A stretch of 64,000 nucleotides of DNA, taken from NCBI RefSeq assembly GCF_004122735.1, contig NZ_SDIF01000033.1:1-64000 (forward strand), read 5' to 3'. The DNA comes from Streptomyces sioyaensis (lineage in GTDB: Bacteria > Actinomycetota > Actinomycetes > Streptomycetales > Streptomycetaceae). Positions 8,360 to 17,859 of this stretch are shown here, piece by piece. The position numbers and the translations under genes are program-made. Each line of letters starts with the position of its first letter. The first letter of the stretch is position 1. Under the pieces are notes generated by a model that did not search any database, was not told where the DNA came from, and was given only the letters and a program-made list of their open reading frames with translations.

Positions 8360-9327
8360 ACAACAGCAGCACCCGTCACGTCCCCGTCATGCTCCAGCGG
8401 TGCCTGGACATGCTCGCCCCCGCGCTCGCCGAGCCCGGCGCGGTCGTCGTCGACTGCACGCTCGGCCTCGGTGGGCACAGCGAGGCGCTGCTCGCCACCT
8501 TCCCGGCGGCCCGGCTCATCGCCCTCGACCGCGACCCGTCGGCCCTGAAGCTCGCGGGCGAGCGGCTCGCCCCGTACGGCGAGCGCGCCACCCTGGTGCA
8601 CGCCGTCTACGACGAGCTCCCCGAGGTCCTCGACCGGCTCGGGACCCCGCGCGTCCAGGGTGTGCTCTTCGACCTCGGGGTCTCCTCCATGCAGCTCGAC
8701 GAGGCCGACCGCGGCTTCGCGTACGCGCAGGACGCCCCGCTCGACATGCGGATGGACCAGACGACCGGCATCAGCGCCGCGGAGGTCCTCAACACCTACG
8801 CGCCCGGTGAGCTGGTCCGGATCCTGCGCTCCTACGGAGAGGAGAAGCAGGCCAAGCGGATCGTCGAGGCCGTCGTGCGCGAGCGCGCCAAGGAGCCGTT
8901 CACGACCAGCGCGCGGCTGGTCGAGCTGATCCGTGACGCGCTGCCGCAGGCCGCCAAGCGCACCGGCGGCAACCCCGCCAAGCGGACGTTCCAGGCGCTG
9001 CGCATCGAGGTCAACGGGGAGCTGCAGAGCGTGGAGCGCGCCGTTCCGGCGGCCGTGAAGGCGCTCGCGGTGGGCGGCCGGATCGCCGTGCTCTCGTACC
9101 ACTCGCTGGAGGACCGGCTGGTCAAGCAGGTCTTCGCGGCCGGAGCCGCCAATACGGCGCCACCCGGGCTGCCGGTCGTCCCCGAGCGCTACCAGCCCCG
9201 GCTCAAGCTGCTGACCCGCGGCGCCGAGCTCCCCACGGAGGAGGAGATCGCCGAGAACCGCCGCGCCGCCCCCGCCCGGCTGCGCGGCGCGGAGCGCATC
9301 CGCGAGCACGTCGAGGACACCGCATGA
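8356..9327 (+). CDS. rsmH: 16S rRNA (cytosine1402-N4)-methyltransferase RsmH
   Basis: A 323-residue SAM-dependent enzyme that methylates N4 of C1402 in the 16S rRNA P site; its gene (formerly mraW) heads dcw clusters. The start motif RHVPVMLQRCLDML, the SAM loop VVDCTLGLGGHSEALL (about 29-44), FDLGVSSMQLDEADRGFAY and the late SYHSLEDRLVK are all family signatures. The ATG at 8356 overlaps the stop of a short leader ORF. The stop overlaps the ftsL start (ATGA), so it is the first cistron of the division operon. Confidence 0.97.
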   Translation: MNNSSTRHVPVMLQRCLDMLAPALAEPGAVVVDCTLGLGGHSEALLATFPAARLIALDRDPSALKLAGERLAPYGERATLVHAVYDELPEVLDRLGTPRVQGVLFDLGVSSMQLDEADRGFAYAQDAPLDMRMDQTTGISAAEVLNTYAPGELVRILRSYGEEKQAKRIVEAVVRERAKEPFTTSARLVELIRDALPQAAKRTGGNPAKRTFQALRIEVNGELQSVERAVPAAVKALAVGGRIAVLSYHSLEDRLVKQVFAAGAANTAPPGLPVVPERYQPRLKLLTRGAELPTEEEIAENRRAAPARLRGAERIREHVEDTA

Positions 9328-9878
9328 AACGCCAGGGGAGGCCGCGCGGCAGGCAGTACCGCCTCGCCGCGCTGCTCCCCTCCGGGGCCGGCGGGCGGGG
9401 CACGGCGGCGCGCACGCCCTTCGTGTTCCTGATCGTCGTCCTGCTCGGCTCCGGCCTGATCACCCTGCTGCTGCTCAACTCCGCCCTCAACCAAGGCTCG
9501 TTCGAGCTGAGCAAGCTGGAGAAGAAGACCGACGAGCTGACGGACGAGCAGCAGGCCCTGCAGCAGGACGTGGACGCCTACTCCGCCCCGGACGCGCTGG
9601 AGCGGCGCGCCCGGGCGCTGGGAATGGTGCCGGGCGGCACCCCGGCGTTCCTGCTCCCGGACGGCACGGTCCGCGGCCGGCCGAGCAAGGCCACGTCGAC
9701 GGGGGCACCGCTGAGCAGCTCCGCCGAGCCGTCGACGGCGGGCGTCCCCGGCCGCGCCGGCCCGTCCGCGTCGCCGCTCGCGGCCGCCGGGGTGCTGGGA
9801 CCGGACGGTGCGCCGGCACCCTCGCCCGCCGCCCTGCGCGCCCCGTCCGCTCCCTCCCCGACGACCGCCGGCAGGTGA
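9324..9878 (+). CDS. ftsL: FtsL-like divisome protein
   Basis: A 184-residue single-pass protein: a short basic cytoplasmic head, one transmembrane helix (about 32-53, FVFLIVVLLGSGLITLLLL), then a coiled coil (SKLEKKTDELTDEQQALQQ) and an ARALGMVPGGTPAF motif typical of FtsL/DivIC. The remaining 80 or so residues are a Pro/Ala/Ser-rich tail of low complexity. FtsL works with DivIC and FtsQ to recruit and activate FtsW/FtsI at the septum. It overlaps rsmH by 4 nt and is 7 nt before ftsI. Confidence 0.92.
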   Translation: MKRQGRPRGRQYRLAALLPSGAGGRGTAARTPFVFLIVVLLGSGLITLLLLNSALNQGSFELSKLEKKTDELTDEQQALQQDVDAYSAPDALERRARALGMVPGGTPAFLLPDGTVRGRPSKATSTGAPLSSSAEPSTAGVPGRAGPSASPLAAAGVLGPDGAPAPSPAALRAPSAPSPTTAGR

Positions 9879-9885
9879 CCGCGGC

Positions 9886-11958
9886 ATGACCGAGCCCAGG
9901 GACCCCCGCCGGGTGCCGCGCCCCGCCCAGCGCGGCGGCCAGGGATCAGGCCGCTCCGGTCGACCGTCCGCCGGCCGGAGCCCCGGGCCCCGGCCGGGCC
10001 CGAAGCAGGGCGCTCCGAAGCAGGGCGCTCCGAAGCAGGGCGCTCCGAAGCCGGGCGCCCCGAAGCCGGGCGCCCCGAGGCCCGCGGCCCGGCGTCCCGC
10101 CGCCCGCCCCCGCGCCGGGCAGCCGGTGCTCCGCCTCGGCAGCCCGCGCCCCCGGCTGCGGCTGGTCGCCCTCGGGCTGACGCTGATCATGCTGATCTTC
10201 GTGGTACGGCTCTTCCAGGTGCAGGCCGTCGATGCCTCGGCGTACGCCGCCAAGGCCAACGAGAACCGCTATGTACCGGTCAAGCTGGCCGCCGAGCGCG
10301 GTGCGATCACCGACCGCAACGGCGTGGACCTGGCCACCACCGTGGACGGGTACGACATCACCGCCGACCCCAGCCTGCTGGCGCCCGCCAAGACCAAGAT
10401 CGGCGACGCGCCGCGGCGGGCCGCCGCGCTGCTCGCCCCGATCCTCGGCCAGGACAAGGCCACCCTCGCCCGGAAGCTCGACCAGCCCACGGCGCGCTAT
10501 GTCCTGCTCGCCCGGCAGCAGAGCCCGCAGGTCTGGAAGAAGATCAAGGACCTGCGCACACGCCTCGACGCCAGGGCGGCCGCCGCCCCCAAGCGTGCCC
10601 CCCGCCCCGACGTCCTGGTCGGGATCTTCGCCGACAAACACAGCCGGCGCCTCTACCCGAACAAGGACCTCGCCTCGGGCGTCCTCGGCTTCGTGGCCAG
10701 CAACGGCAAGGGCGGCGGCGGACTGGAGGCGCGCCTGAACAAGCAGCTGGCGGGCAAGGACGGCAAGCTCGTCTACGCCCAGTCCGGCGGCCTTCGGGTG
10801 CCCACCGGTGACACCCAGGAGCACCCCGCCGTCCCCGGCAGCGACATCGAGCTGACCCTCGACCGGGACATCCAGTGGGCGGCCCAGAAGGCCATCACCG
10901 AGCAGGTCGCCCGCTCCCGGGCCGACCGCGGCTATGTCGTCGTCCAGGACAGCCGCACCGGCGAGATCCTGGCGCTCGCCAACGCGCCCGGCTTCGACCC
11001 CAACGACATCGCGAAGGCCGAGCCGGAGACGCTGGGCAACGCCGCGCTGTCCGACGCCTTCGAGCCGGGCTCCACCAGCAAGCTGATGTCGCTGGCCGCC
11101 GTCCTGGAGGAGGGCGTCGCCACCCCGTCCACCCGGGTCACCGTGCCCAACCGGCTGCACCGCGGCGACCGGCTGTTCGCGGACGACGTCGACCACGCCA
11201 CCTGGCACCTGACGCTCAACGGCGTGCTCGCCAAGTCCAGCAACATCGGCACGATTCTCGCGGCCGGCCAGCTCGGCAGGACCCAGCCGGAGGCCAACCG
11301 GGTCCTCTACTCGTATCTGCGCAGATTCGGGATCGGGAAGCCGACCGGCCTCGGGTTTCCCGGCGAGACCGACGGCATCCTGGCCAAGCCGCAGAAGTGG
11401 AACACCTCGCAGCAGTTCACCATCCCGTTCGGCCAGGGGCTGTCGCTCAACGCCGTCCAGGCCGCCTCCGTCTACTCCACCATCGCCAACGGCGGCGAGC
11501 GCATCGCCCCCTCCCTGGTCCGGGGCACCACCGGCCCCGACGGAAAGTTCGTTCCGGCGCCCCGGCCCGCCAAGAACCGGGTGGTCAGCCGGAAGACCGC
11601 CACCACGCTCGCGACCATGCTCGAATCGGTGGTCGACGACGAGGAGGGCACCGGCGCGAAGGCGAAGATCGACGGCTATCGGGTCGGCGGCAAGACCGGC
11701 ACCTCCAACCGGGTGGACCCCCGGACCGGCCGCTACCACGGCTACACCGCGTCCTTCGCCGGCTTCGCCCCCGCCGACAAGCCCCGCCTCACTGTCTACT
11801 GCGCCGTACAGAACCCCACCGCGGGCAGCTACTTCGGCGGTCAGGTCTGCGGTCCGATCTACCAGCAGGTTATGGCGTTCGCGCTGAAGACCCTCCAGGT
11901 ACCTCCGACCGGAGCCAAGCCCCCGCGGCTGCCGGTCACCTTCACGCCAGGCCAATGA
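9886..11958 (+). CDS. ftsI: septal peptidoglycan transpeptidase FtsI (class B PBP)
   Basis: A 690-residue class B penicillin-binding protein that cross-links septal peptidoglycan. A disordered, basic, Pro-rich cytoplasmic region (about 1-90) holds five GAPK repeats. One transmembrane helix (about 93-115), a pedestal domain and the transpeptidase domain follow. Catalytic motifs: S396-TSK, S451-SN and K603-TG. The ATG at 9886 starts 7 nt after the ftsL stop; the upstream in-frame extension overlaps ftsL and is rejected. Its partner glycosyltransferase FtsW is encoded downstream. Confidence 0.96.
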   Translation: MTEPRDPRRVPRPAQRGGQGSGRSGRPSAGRSPGPRPGPKQGAPKQGAPKQGAPKPGAPKPGAPRPAARRPAARPRAGQPVLRLGSPRPRLRLVALGLTLIMLIFVVRLFQVQAVDASAYAAKANENRYVPVKLAAERGAITDRNGVDLATTVDGYDITADPSLLAPAKTKIGDAPRRAAALLAPILGQDKATLARKLDQPTARYVLLARQQSPQVWKKIKDLRTRLDARAAAAPKRAPRPDVLVGIFADKHSRRLYPNKDLASGVLGFVASNGKGGGGLEARLNKQLAGKDGKLVYAQSGGLRVPTGDTQEHPAVPGSDIELTLDRDIQWAAQKAITEQVARSRADRGYVVVQDSRTGEILALANAPGFDPNDIAKAEPETLGNAALSDAFEPGSTSKLMSLAAVLEEGVATPSTRVTVPNRLHRGDRLFADDVDHATWHLTLNGVLAKSSNIGTILAAGQLGRTQPEANRVLYSYLRRFGIGKPTGLGFPGETDGILAKPQKWNTSQQFTIPFGQGLSLNAVQAASVYSTIANGGERIAPSLVRGTTGPDGKFVPAPRPAKNRVVSRKTATTLATMLESVVDDEEGTGAKAKIDGYRVGGKTGTSNRVDPRTGRYHGYTASFAGFAPADKPRLTVYCAVQNPTAGSYFGGQVCGPIYQQVMAFALKTLQVPPTGAKPPRLPVTFTPGQ
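10000..10080 (+). repeat. 15-bp tandem repeat inside ftsI
   Basis: Three near-perfect copies of GAAGCAGGGCGCTCC followed by two variant copies (GAAGCCGGGCGCCCC) encode consecutive GAPKQ/GAPKP units in the cytoplasmic tail of FtsI. Copy number could vary between strains. Confidence 0.85.
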
Positions 11959-11976
11959 AATCGAGGCAATTCCGCC

Positions 11977-13740
11977 GTGACGACCATCACCCCCGACGGC
12001 ACCCCGGACGGCACCCCCATCCCCGGAAGCTGCTCCCCACCACAGCCCTCACTTCGCCCCGGGCCCACTGTGCCCGGTACGCTCACCGCCGTGTCACACG
12101 CTGATCAGTCCCCGAAAGCCCAGCACGCCGAGAAGGGCGGTCCCGGCACCTATCCGGGCGCACCCCGCCCTGACCGGGTCCGCCCCACCCCCCTGGCGGA
12201 CCTCGCCGAGCAGCTGGGATGCCCGGCCCCCGCCGCCGGCCATGCCGATGTCATGGTCACCGGCATCACCCATGACTCCCGGGCGGTCCGCCCCGGCGAT
12301 GTCTACGCCGCGCTGCCCGGCGCCCGTCTGCACGGCGCCGACTTCGTCGCCCAGGCCGCCGACCTCGGTGCCGCGGCGATCCTGACGGACCCCTCCGGCG
12401 CCGAGCGCGCCGCCGCGACCGGCCTGCCGGTCCTCGCCGTCGAGAACCCCCGCGCGCGGATGGGTGCCCTGGCCGTCTCGATCTACGGAACGCCGGGCGA
12501 GGACCTCCTCCAGATCGGCATCACCGGCACCTCCGGCAAGACCACCACCGCCTACCTCATCGAGGGCGGGCTGCGGGCCGCCGCGGCCAAGCGCCCCGAC
12601 GGCGGGCTCACGGGCCTGATCGGTACCGTCGAGACGCGTATCGGCGACGAGCGGATCAAGTCCGAGCGCACCACCCCCGAGGCCACCGACCTGCAGGCAC
12701 TGTTCGCCGTGATGCGCGAGCGCGGGGTCCGTGCGGTCGCCATGGAGGTCTCCAGCCACGCCCTGGTCCTCGGCCGGGTCGACGGCTGCGTCTTCGACGT
12801 CGCGATCTTCAACAACCTCAGCCCGGAGCACATGGAGTTCCACTCCGGCATGGAGGACTACTTCCAGGCCAAGGCCCAGCTGTTCACCAAGGCCCGCAGC
12901 CGCGCCGGCGTGGTCAACCTCGACGACGAATACGGCAAGCGCCTGGCCGAGGGCGAGTCCGAGGTCCCGGTCACCACCTTCTCCGCGGAGGGCCACCCGG
13001 ACGCCGACTGGCGCGCCGCGGACGTCGAGGTCGGCACCCTCGGCTCGACCTTCACCGTGCACGGCCCGGACGGCCGGACGGTGCGGGCCGCCTCCCCGAT
13101 CGCCGGCCCCTTCAACGTCGCCAACGCGCTCGCCGCGATCGTCTCGCTGGTCGTCGCCGGCATCGACGCGCAGACCGCGGCCGACGGCGTGGCCGCGGTG
13201 CCCGGCGTCCCCGGTCGTCTGGAGCGCATCGACGCCGGCCAGCCGTATCTGGCGGTCGTCGACTACGCCCACAAGACCGACGCCGTCGAATCGGTTCTGC
13301 GCGCGCTGCGCAAGGTCACCGACGGCAAGCTGCACGCCGTCCTCGGCTGCGGCGGCGACCGCGATCCGCACAAGCGCGGCCCGATGGGCGCCGCGGTGGC
13401 CCGGCTCGCCGACACGGCGGTCCTGACCTCCGACAACCCCCGTAACGAGGACCCGCTCGCGATCCTCGCCACCATGCTCGCGGGCGCCGCCGAGGTGCCG
13501 ATCCACGAACGCGGCACGGTGCTGGTCGAGGAGGAGCGGGCCGCCGCCATCGCCGCCGCCGTCGCGCGCGCCGAGCCCGGCGACACCGTGATCGTCGCGG
13601 GCAAGGGCCATGAGCAGGGCCAGGACATCGCCGGAGTGGTACGCCCCTTCGACGACCGCCAGGTGCTGCGCGGTGCCATCGAGGACTCGTTGAAGCCACA
13701 GCAGTCGCAGCAGTCACCGCAGCCGAACCACCAGGGATGA
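11977..13740 (+). CDS. murE: UDP-MurNAc-tripeptide synthetase MurE
   Basis: Cytoplasmic Mur ligase adding the third stem-peptide residue (diaminopimelate, the LL form in streptomycetes) to UDP-MurNAc-L-Ala-D-Glu, using ATP. The ATP loop TGTSGKTTT has Lys188. The carbamylated-lysine region follows MEVSSHALVLGRVDG, and DNPR (486-489) is the diaminopimelate-recognition motif. The C-terminus is a Gln/Ser run. The start is uncertain. GTG 11977 (18 nt after ftsI, 587 residues) keeps a Pro/Thr-rich extension of about 60 residues, while GTG 12091 would give 549 residues. The core of the family begins near residue 69. Confidence 0.94.
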   Translation: MTTITPDGTPDGTPIPGSCSPPQPSLRPGPTVPGTLTAVSHADQSPKAQHAEKGGPGTYPGAPRPDRVRPTPLADLAEQLGCPAPAAGHADVMVTGITHDSRAVRPGDVYAALPGARLHGADFVAQAADLGAAAILTDPSGAERAAATGLPVLAVENPRARMGALAVSIYGTPGEDLLQIGITGTSGKTTTAYLIEGGLRAAAAKRPDGGLTGLIGTVETRIGDERIKSERTTPEATDLQALFAVMRERGVRAVAMEVSSHALVLGRVDGCVFDVAIFNNLSPEHMEFHSGMEDYFQAKAQLFTKARSRAGVVNLDDEYGKRLAEGESEVPVTTFSAEGHPDADWRAADVEVGTLGSTFTVHGPDGRTVRAASPIAGPFNVANALAAIVSLVVAGIDAQTAADGVAAVPGVPGRLERIDAGQPYLAVVDYAHKTDAVESVLRALRKVTDGKLHAVLGCGGDRDPHKRGPMGAAVARLADTAVLTSDNPRNEDPLAILATMLAGAAEVPIHERGTVLVEEERAAAIAAAVARAEPGDTVIVAGKGHEQGQDIAGVVRPFDDRQVLRGAIEDSLKPQQSQQSPQPNHQG

Positions 13741-13749
13741 CACACCTCC

Positions 13750-13806
13750 ATGCGCGCACAATCCGCTTACCGTCACCGCCCGCCCCTCGACGGGGGTGAC
13801 CTGTGA
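13750..13806 (+). CDS. 18-residue ORF overlapping the murF start
   Basis: ATG at 13750 opens an 18-codon frame rich in Arg and Pro whose TGA (13804-13806) overlaps the murF GTG (13803) as GTGA. It fills the only real gap between murE and murF and could couple murF translation to upstream ribosomes. There is no strong ribosome site before it and the peptide is not recognisable, so it may be chance. Confidence 0.25.
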   Translation: MRAQSAYRHRPPLDGGDL

Positions 13807-15254
13807 TCTCCCTGTCGCTCGCCGAGATCGCGAGCATCGTCGGCGGGCAGCAGTACGACATACCGGACGACGACCGCCGGGTGACCGGACCGGTCGTGGC
13901 CGACTCCCGCGCGGTGGGCCCCGGCTCCCTGTTCGTGGCCTTCGCCGGGGAACGCGTCGACGGCCATGACTTCGCCCGGGGTGCCGTGGAGGCGGGCGCG
14001 GTGGCCGTCCTGGCCGCGCGCCCCGTCGGCGTCCCCGCGATCGTCGTCGACGACGTCACCGCCGCGCTCGGCGCGCTCGCCCGCGCCGTCGTCGAGCGGC
14101 TCGGCACCACCGTCGTCGGACTGACCGGCTCGGCCGGCAAGACCAGCACCAAGGACCTGCTCGCCCAACTGCTGCAGCGGCACGGCCCGACCGTCTGGCC
14201 CGAGGGCAACCTCAACAACGAGATCGGGCTGCCGCTGACCGCGCTGCGCGCCGATGAGACGACCCGTCACCTCGTCCTGGAGATGGGCGCCCGCGGCGTC
14301 GGCCACATCCGCTACCTCGCCGGGCTGACCCCGCCGAGGGTCGGTGTGGTGCTCAACGTCGGCTCCGCGCACATCGGCGAGTTCGGCGGCCGCGAGCAGA
14401 TCGCCGCGGCGAAGGGCGAACTCGTCGAGGCGCTGCCGTCCGCGGCGGAGGGCGGGATCGCGGTGCTCAACGCCGACGATCCGTACGTCCGTGCCATGGC
14501 GGTGCGCACAACGGCCCGTACGGTCCTGTTCGGTGAGGCCGCGGACGCCGATGTGCGTGCCGAGAATGTCCGTCTCACGGCGCTCGGACAGCCCGCATTT
14601 ACGCTTCACACACCCTCCGGGTGCAGTGATGTGACCATGCGGCTGTACGGTGAGCACCACGTGTCGAACGCGCTCGCCGCGGCCGCCGTAGCCCATGAGT
14701 TGGGCATGCCCGTGGACGAGATCGCCTCCGCGCTCTCCGAAGCCGGCACGCTCTCCCGCTGGCGTATGGAGGTCACCGAGCGCGCGGACGGCGTGACGGT
14801 CGTCAACGACGCCTACAACGCGAACCCCGAGTCCATGCGAGCGGCGCTGCGAGCGCTGGTCGCCATGGGCGCCGCCGCCAAGGCGGAGGGCGGGCGCACG
14901 TGGGCGGTGCTCGGTGAGATGGCCGAGCTGGGCGAGGAGTCACTCGCCGAACACGACGCGGTCGGGCGGCTGGTCGTCCGACTCAACGTCAGCAAGCTCG
15001 TGGCGGTCGGCGGCGCGGAAGCGGCGTGGCTCGACATGGGCGCCAAGAACGAGGGTTCGTGGGGTGAGGAGTCGGTGCACGTGTCCGACGCGCGGGCGGC
15101 GGTCGACCTGTTGCGCAGCGAGCTGCGCCCGGGAGATGTCGTGCTGGTGAAGGCGTCCAGGTCGGTGGGGCTGGAGCGGGTCGCCGCAGCATTGCTGGAC
15201 GACGGCGGCGCCGCGGGCGCCGCGGGCGCTGAGGGTGGAGCCGCATCCCGATGA
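13803..15254 (+). CDS. murF: UDP-MurNAc-tripeptide D-Ala-D-Ala ligase MurF
   Basis: A 483-residue ATP-dependent ligase that attaches D-Ala-D-Ala to give UDP-MurNAc-pentapeptide, the last soluble lipid II precursor. Mur-ligase features: ATP loop LTGSAGKTSTK with Lys113, EGNLNNEIGLPLT, the EMGARGVGHI segment and the C-terminal VVNDAYNANPESM motif. GTG start with GGGGGTGA 2-8 nt upstream. The stop overlaps the mraY start (ATGA), indicating coupled synthesis with the membrane step. Confidence 0.96.
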   Translation: MISLSLAEIASIVGGQQYDIPDDDRRVTGPVVADSRAVGPGSLFVAFAGERVDGHDFARGAVEAGAVAVLAARPVGVPAIVVDDVTAALGALARAVVERLGTTVVGLTGSAGKTSTKDLLAQLLQRHGPTVWPEGNLNNEIGLPLTALRADETTRHLVLEMGARGVGHIRYLAGLTPPRVGVVLNVGSAHIGEFGGREQIAAAKGELVEALPSAAEGGIAVLNADDPYVRAMAVRTTARTVLFGEAADADVRAENVRLTALGQPAFTLHTPSGCSDVTMRLYGEHHVSNALAAAAVAHELGMPVDEIASALSEAGTLSRWRMEVTERADGVTVVNDAYNANPESMRAALRALVAMGAAAKAEGGRTWAVLGEMAELGEESLAEHDAVGRLVVRLNVSKLVAVGGAEAAWLDMGAKNEGSWGEESVHVSDARAAVDLLRSELRPGDVVLVKASRSVGLERVAAALLDDGGAAGAAGAEGGAASR

Positions 15255-16324
15255 ACACGATGAAGCAGATCCTCTTCTCCGGAACGATCGGGCTCTTCCT
15301 GACCCTGATCGGCACCCCGCTGCTGATCAAGCTGCTGGCCAAAAAGGGATACGGGCAGTTCATCCGCGATGACGGCCCGCGGACGCACGGCAGCAAGAAG
15401 GGCACGCCCACCATGGGCGGCATCTCCTTCATCCTGGCCACGATCATCGCCTACGTCGTGACCAAGCTGATCACCTCCAGCGACCCCACCTTCTCCGGTG
15501 TGCTGGTGCTGTTCCTGATGGCGGGCATGGGCCTGGTCGGGTTCCTCGACGACTACATCAAGATCGTCAAGCAGCGCTCGCTGGGCCTGCGCGCCAAGGC
15601 CAAGATGGCCGGCCAGCTGATCGTCGGCATCGCCTTCGCGGTGCTCTCGCTGCAATTCGCCGACCTGCGCGGACAGACCCCGGCCTCGGACCGGCTGTCC
15701 TTCACCCAGGACTTCGGCTGGCAGATCGGCCCGGTGATCTTCGTGATCTGGGCGCTGTTCATGATCCTTGCGATGTCCAACGGCGTGAACCTCACCGACG
15801 GCCTCGACGGCCTGGCCACCGGCGCCTCGGTGATGGTCTTCGGCGCGTACACCTTCATCGGCATCTGGCAGCACCAGGAGTCCTGCGCCAACCAGATCAC
15901 CGCGGGGCCCGGCTGTTACGAGGTCCGCGACCCACTCGACCTCGCGGTCGTCGCCTCGGCCCTGATGGGTGCCTGCTTCGGCTTCCTGTGGTGGAACACC
16001 TCACCCGCCAAGATCTTCATGGGGGACACCGGCTCGCTGGCCCTGGGCGGCGCGCTGGCCGGTCTGGCCATCTGCTCCCGTACCGAGCTGCTGCTGGCCA
16101 TCCTCGGCGGCCTCTTCGTCCTGATCACCATGTCCGTGGTCATCCAGGTCGGCTCGTTCCGGCTGACCGGTAAGCGGGTCTTCCGGATGGCGCCACTCCA
16201 GCACCACTTCGAGCTCAAGGGGTGGTCGGAAGTGCTTGTGGTGGTCAGATTCTGGATTATTCAGGGCATGTGCGTCATCGTCGGACTCGGCATCTTCTAC
16301 GGCGGTTGGCAGGCAGCGAAGTGA
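15251..16324 (+). CDS. mraY: phospho-MurNAc-pentapeptide transferase MraY
   Basis: A 357-residue polytopic membrane enzyme transferring phospho-MurNAc-pentapeptide to undecaprenyl phosphate (lipid I). About ten helices. Catalytic and diagnostic sites include FLDDYIKIVKQR, NLTDGLDGLATG and the histidine-rich LQHHFELKGW loop near the C-terminus. The N-terminal KKGYGQFIRDDGPRTH and GTPTMGG segments are also canonical. The start overlaps murF and the stop overlaps the murD GTG (GTGA). Confidence 0.97.
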   Translation: MNTMKQILFSGTIGLFLTLIGTPLLIKLLAKKGYGQFIRDDGPRTHGSKKGTPTMGGISFILATIIAYVVTKLITSSDPTFSGVLVLFLMAGMGLVGFLDDYIKIVKQRSLGLRAKAKMAGQLIVGIAFAVLSLQFADLRGQTPASDRLSFTQDFGWQIGPVIFVIWALFMILAMSNGVNLTDGLDGLATGASVMVFGAYTFIGIWQHQESCANQITAGPGCYEVRDPLDLAVVASALMGACFGFLWWNTSPAKIFMGDTGSLALGGALAGLAICSRTELLLAILGGLFVLITMSVVIQVGSFRLTGKRVFRMAPLQHHFELKGWSEVLVVVRFWIIQGMCVIVGLGIFYGGWQAAK

Positions 16325-17799
16325 CCACCCACGGTCCGACCGGCGCTCCCGCGGGATTCGACGGTCAGCACATCACCGTGGCCGGCCTGGGCGTGAGCGG
16401 CATCAGTGCCGCCCGCGCGCTGGCCGGCCTCGGCGCCCACGTCACCGTCGTGGATGGCGGCGACGGGGACACCCAGCGGGCGGCGGCGCGGGAGCTGGAG
16501 GCGGCAGGGATCACCGTCCGCCTCGGTGACGGCGAGACCTTCCCCGAGGGCACCGACCTCGTCGTGACGTCGCCCGGCTGGAAGCCGGACAGCCCGCTGT
16601 TCACGGCGGCCGCCGCGGCCGGGGTGGACGTGGTCGGCGACGTGGAGATCGCCTGGCGGCTGCGCGAGACCGTCGCGGGGCAGCCGCCCGCCGCCTGGCT
16701 CGCGGTCACCGGCACCAACGGCAAGACCACCACCGTACGGATGCTGGCCTCGATCCTGGCCGCCGAGGGCCTGCACACCACGGCCGTCGGCAACATCGGC
16801 ACCCCGATCATCGATGTCGTCCTCGGCCAGGGCAAGGACGGTGCGCGCCCCTACGACGTGCTCGCCGTGGAGCTCTCCAGCTACCAGCTGCACTGGGCGC
16901 CGTCGCTGCGCGCGCACTCCGCAGTGGTCCTCAACCTCGCCCCCGACCACCTCGACTGGCACGGCTCCATGGAGGCCTACGCCGCCGACAAGGGCCGGAT
17001 CTACGAGGGCAACACCGTCGCCTGCGTCTACAACGCGGCCGACAAGGCGACCGAGGACCTGGTGCGCGAGGCCGACGTCGAGGAGGGCTGCCGGGCCATC
17101 GGCTTCACCCTCGGCACCCCCGGCCCCTCCCAACTCGGCGTCGTCGAGGGCCTTCTCGTCGACCGCGCCTTCGTGGAGAACCGGCAGCAGCAGGCTCAGG
17201 AGCTCGCCGAGGTCTCCGACATCGCGCCCGGCTCCGGCACGCCCGCCCCGCACAACATCGCCAACGCCCTCGCGGCGGCGGCGCTGGCCCGTGCCTTCGG
17301 CGTCCGGCCCGCCGCCGTACGCGACGGACTGCGCGCCTTCCACCCGGAGGCACACCGCATCCAGCACGTCGCGGAGCTCGACGGCGTCACCTACATCGAC
17401 GACTCCAAGGCCACCAACACCCACGCCACCGAGGCGTCGTTGGCGGCGTACGAGCACATCGTGTGGATCGCCGGCGGCCTCGCCAAGGGCGCGACCTTCG
17501 ACGAGCTGGTGCAGAAGTCCGCGGCCCGGCTGCGCGGCGTGGTGCTGATCGGCGCCGATCGGGCGCTGATTCGCGAAGCCCTGGTGCGACACGCCCCCGA
17601 TGTCCCGGTGGTCGACCTCGGCCGGACAGACACTGGGGCGATGTCCGAGGCGGTCCGGGAAGCGACCCGTCTGGCCGAGCCGGGCGATACCGTCCTGCTG
17701 GCTCCGGCCTGTGCCTCGATGGACATGTTCGTCAATTACAACAAGCGGGGCGAGGCCTTCGCCGACGCGGTCGGCGAGCTGACCGCACGGGATCACTAG
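16321..17799 (+). CDS. murD: UDP-MurNAc-L-alanine:D-glutamate ligase MurD
   Basis: A 492-residue cytoplasmic ligase adding D-glutamate to UDP-MurNAc-L-Ala. An N-terminal nucleotide-binding fold (VAGLGVSGISAARAL) precedes the ATP loop VTGTNGKTTT with Lys135, then NLAPDHLDWHGSMEAY, and the C-terminal domain with YIDDSKATNTHA and APACASMDMF. Start: the GTG at 16321 overlapping the mraY stop, rather than a longer frame beginning inside mraY. Pathway order places it before MurE, though the gene lies downstream. Confidence 0.96.
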   Translation: MTTHGPTGAPAGFDGQHITVAGLGVSGISAARALAGLGAHVTVVDGGDGDTQRAAARELEAAGITVRLGDGETFPEGTDLVVTSPGWKPDSPLFTAAAAAGVDVVGDVEIAWRLRETVAGQPPAAWLAVTGTNGKTTTVRMLASILAAEGLHTTAVGNIGTPIIDVVLGQGKDGARPYDVLAVELSSYQLHWAPSLRAHSAVVLNLAPDHLDWHGSMEAYAADKGRIYEGNTVACVYNAADKATEDLVREADVEEGCRAIGFTLGTPGPSQLGVVEGLLVDRAFVENRQQQAQELAEVSDIAPGSGTPAPHNIANALAAAALARAFGVRPAAVRDGLRAFHPEAHRIQHVAELDGVTYIDDSKATNTHATEASLAAYEHIVWIAGGLAKGATFDELVQKSAARLRGVVLIGADRALIREALVRHAPDVPVVDLGRTDTGAMSEAVREATRLAEPGDTVLLAPACASMDMFVNYNKRGEAFADAVGELTARDH

Positions 17800-17859
17800 A
17801 CCGTTTCTCCCCGCCGCCACCAGGACCGGTCGGCGCGCGCACCTGTGGAGGGGACGAGG

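Noticed and set aside
9946..11955. 669-codon open frame antisense to ftsI
   Set aside because: Shadow frame with no domain features; the sense strand is an intact PBP.
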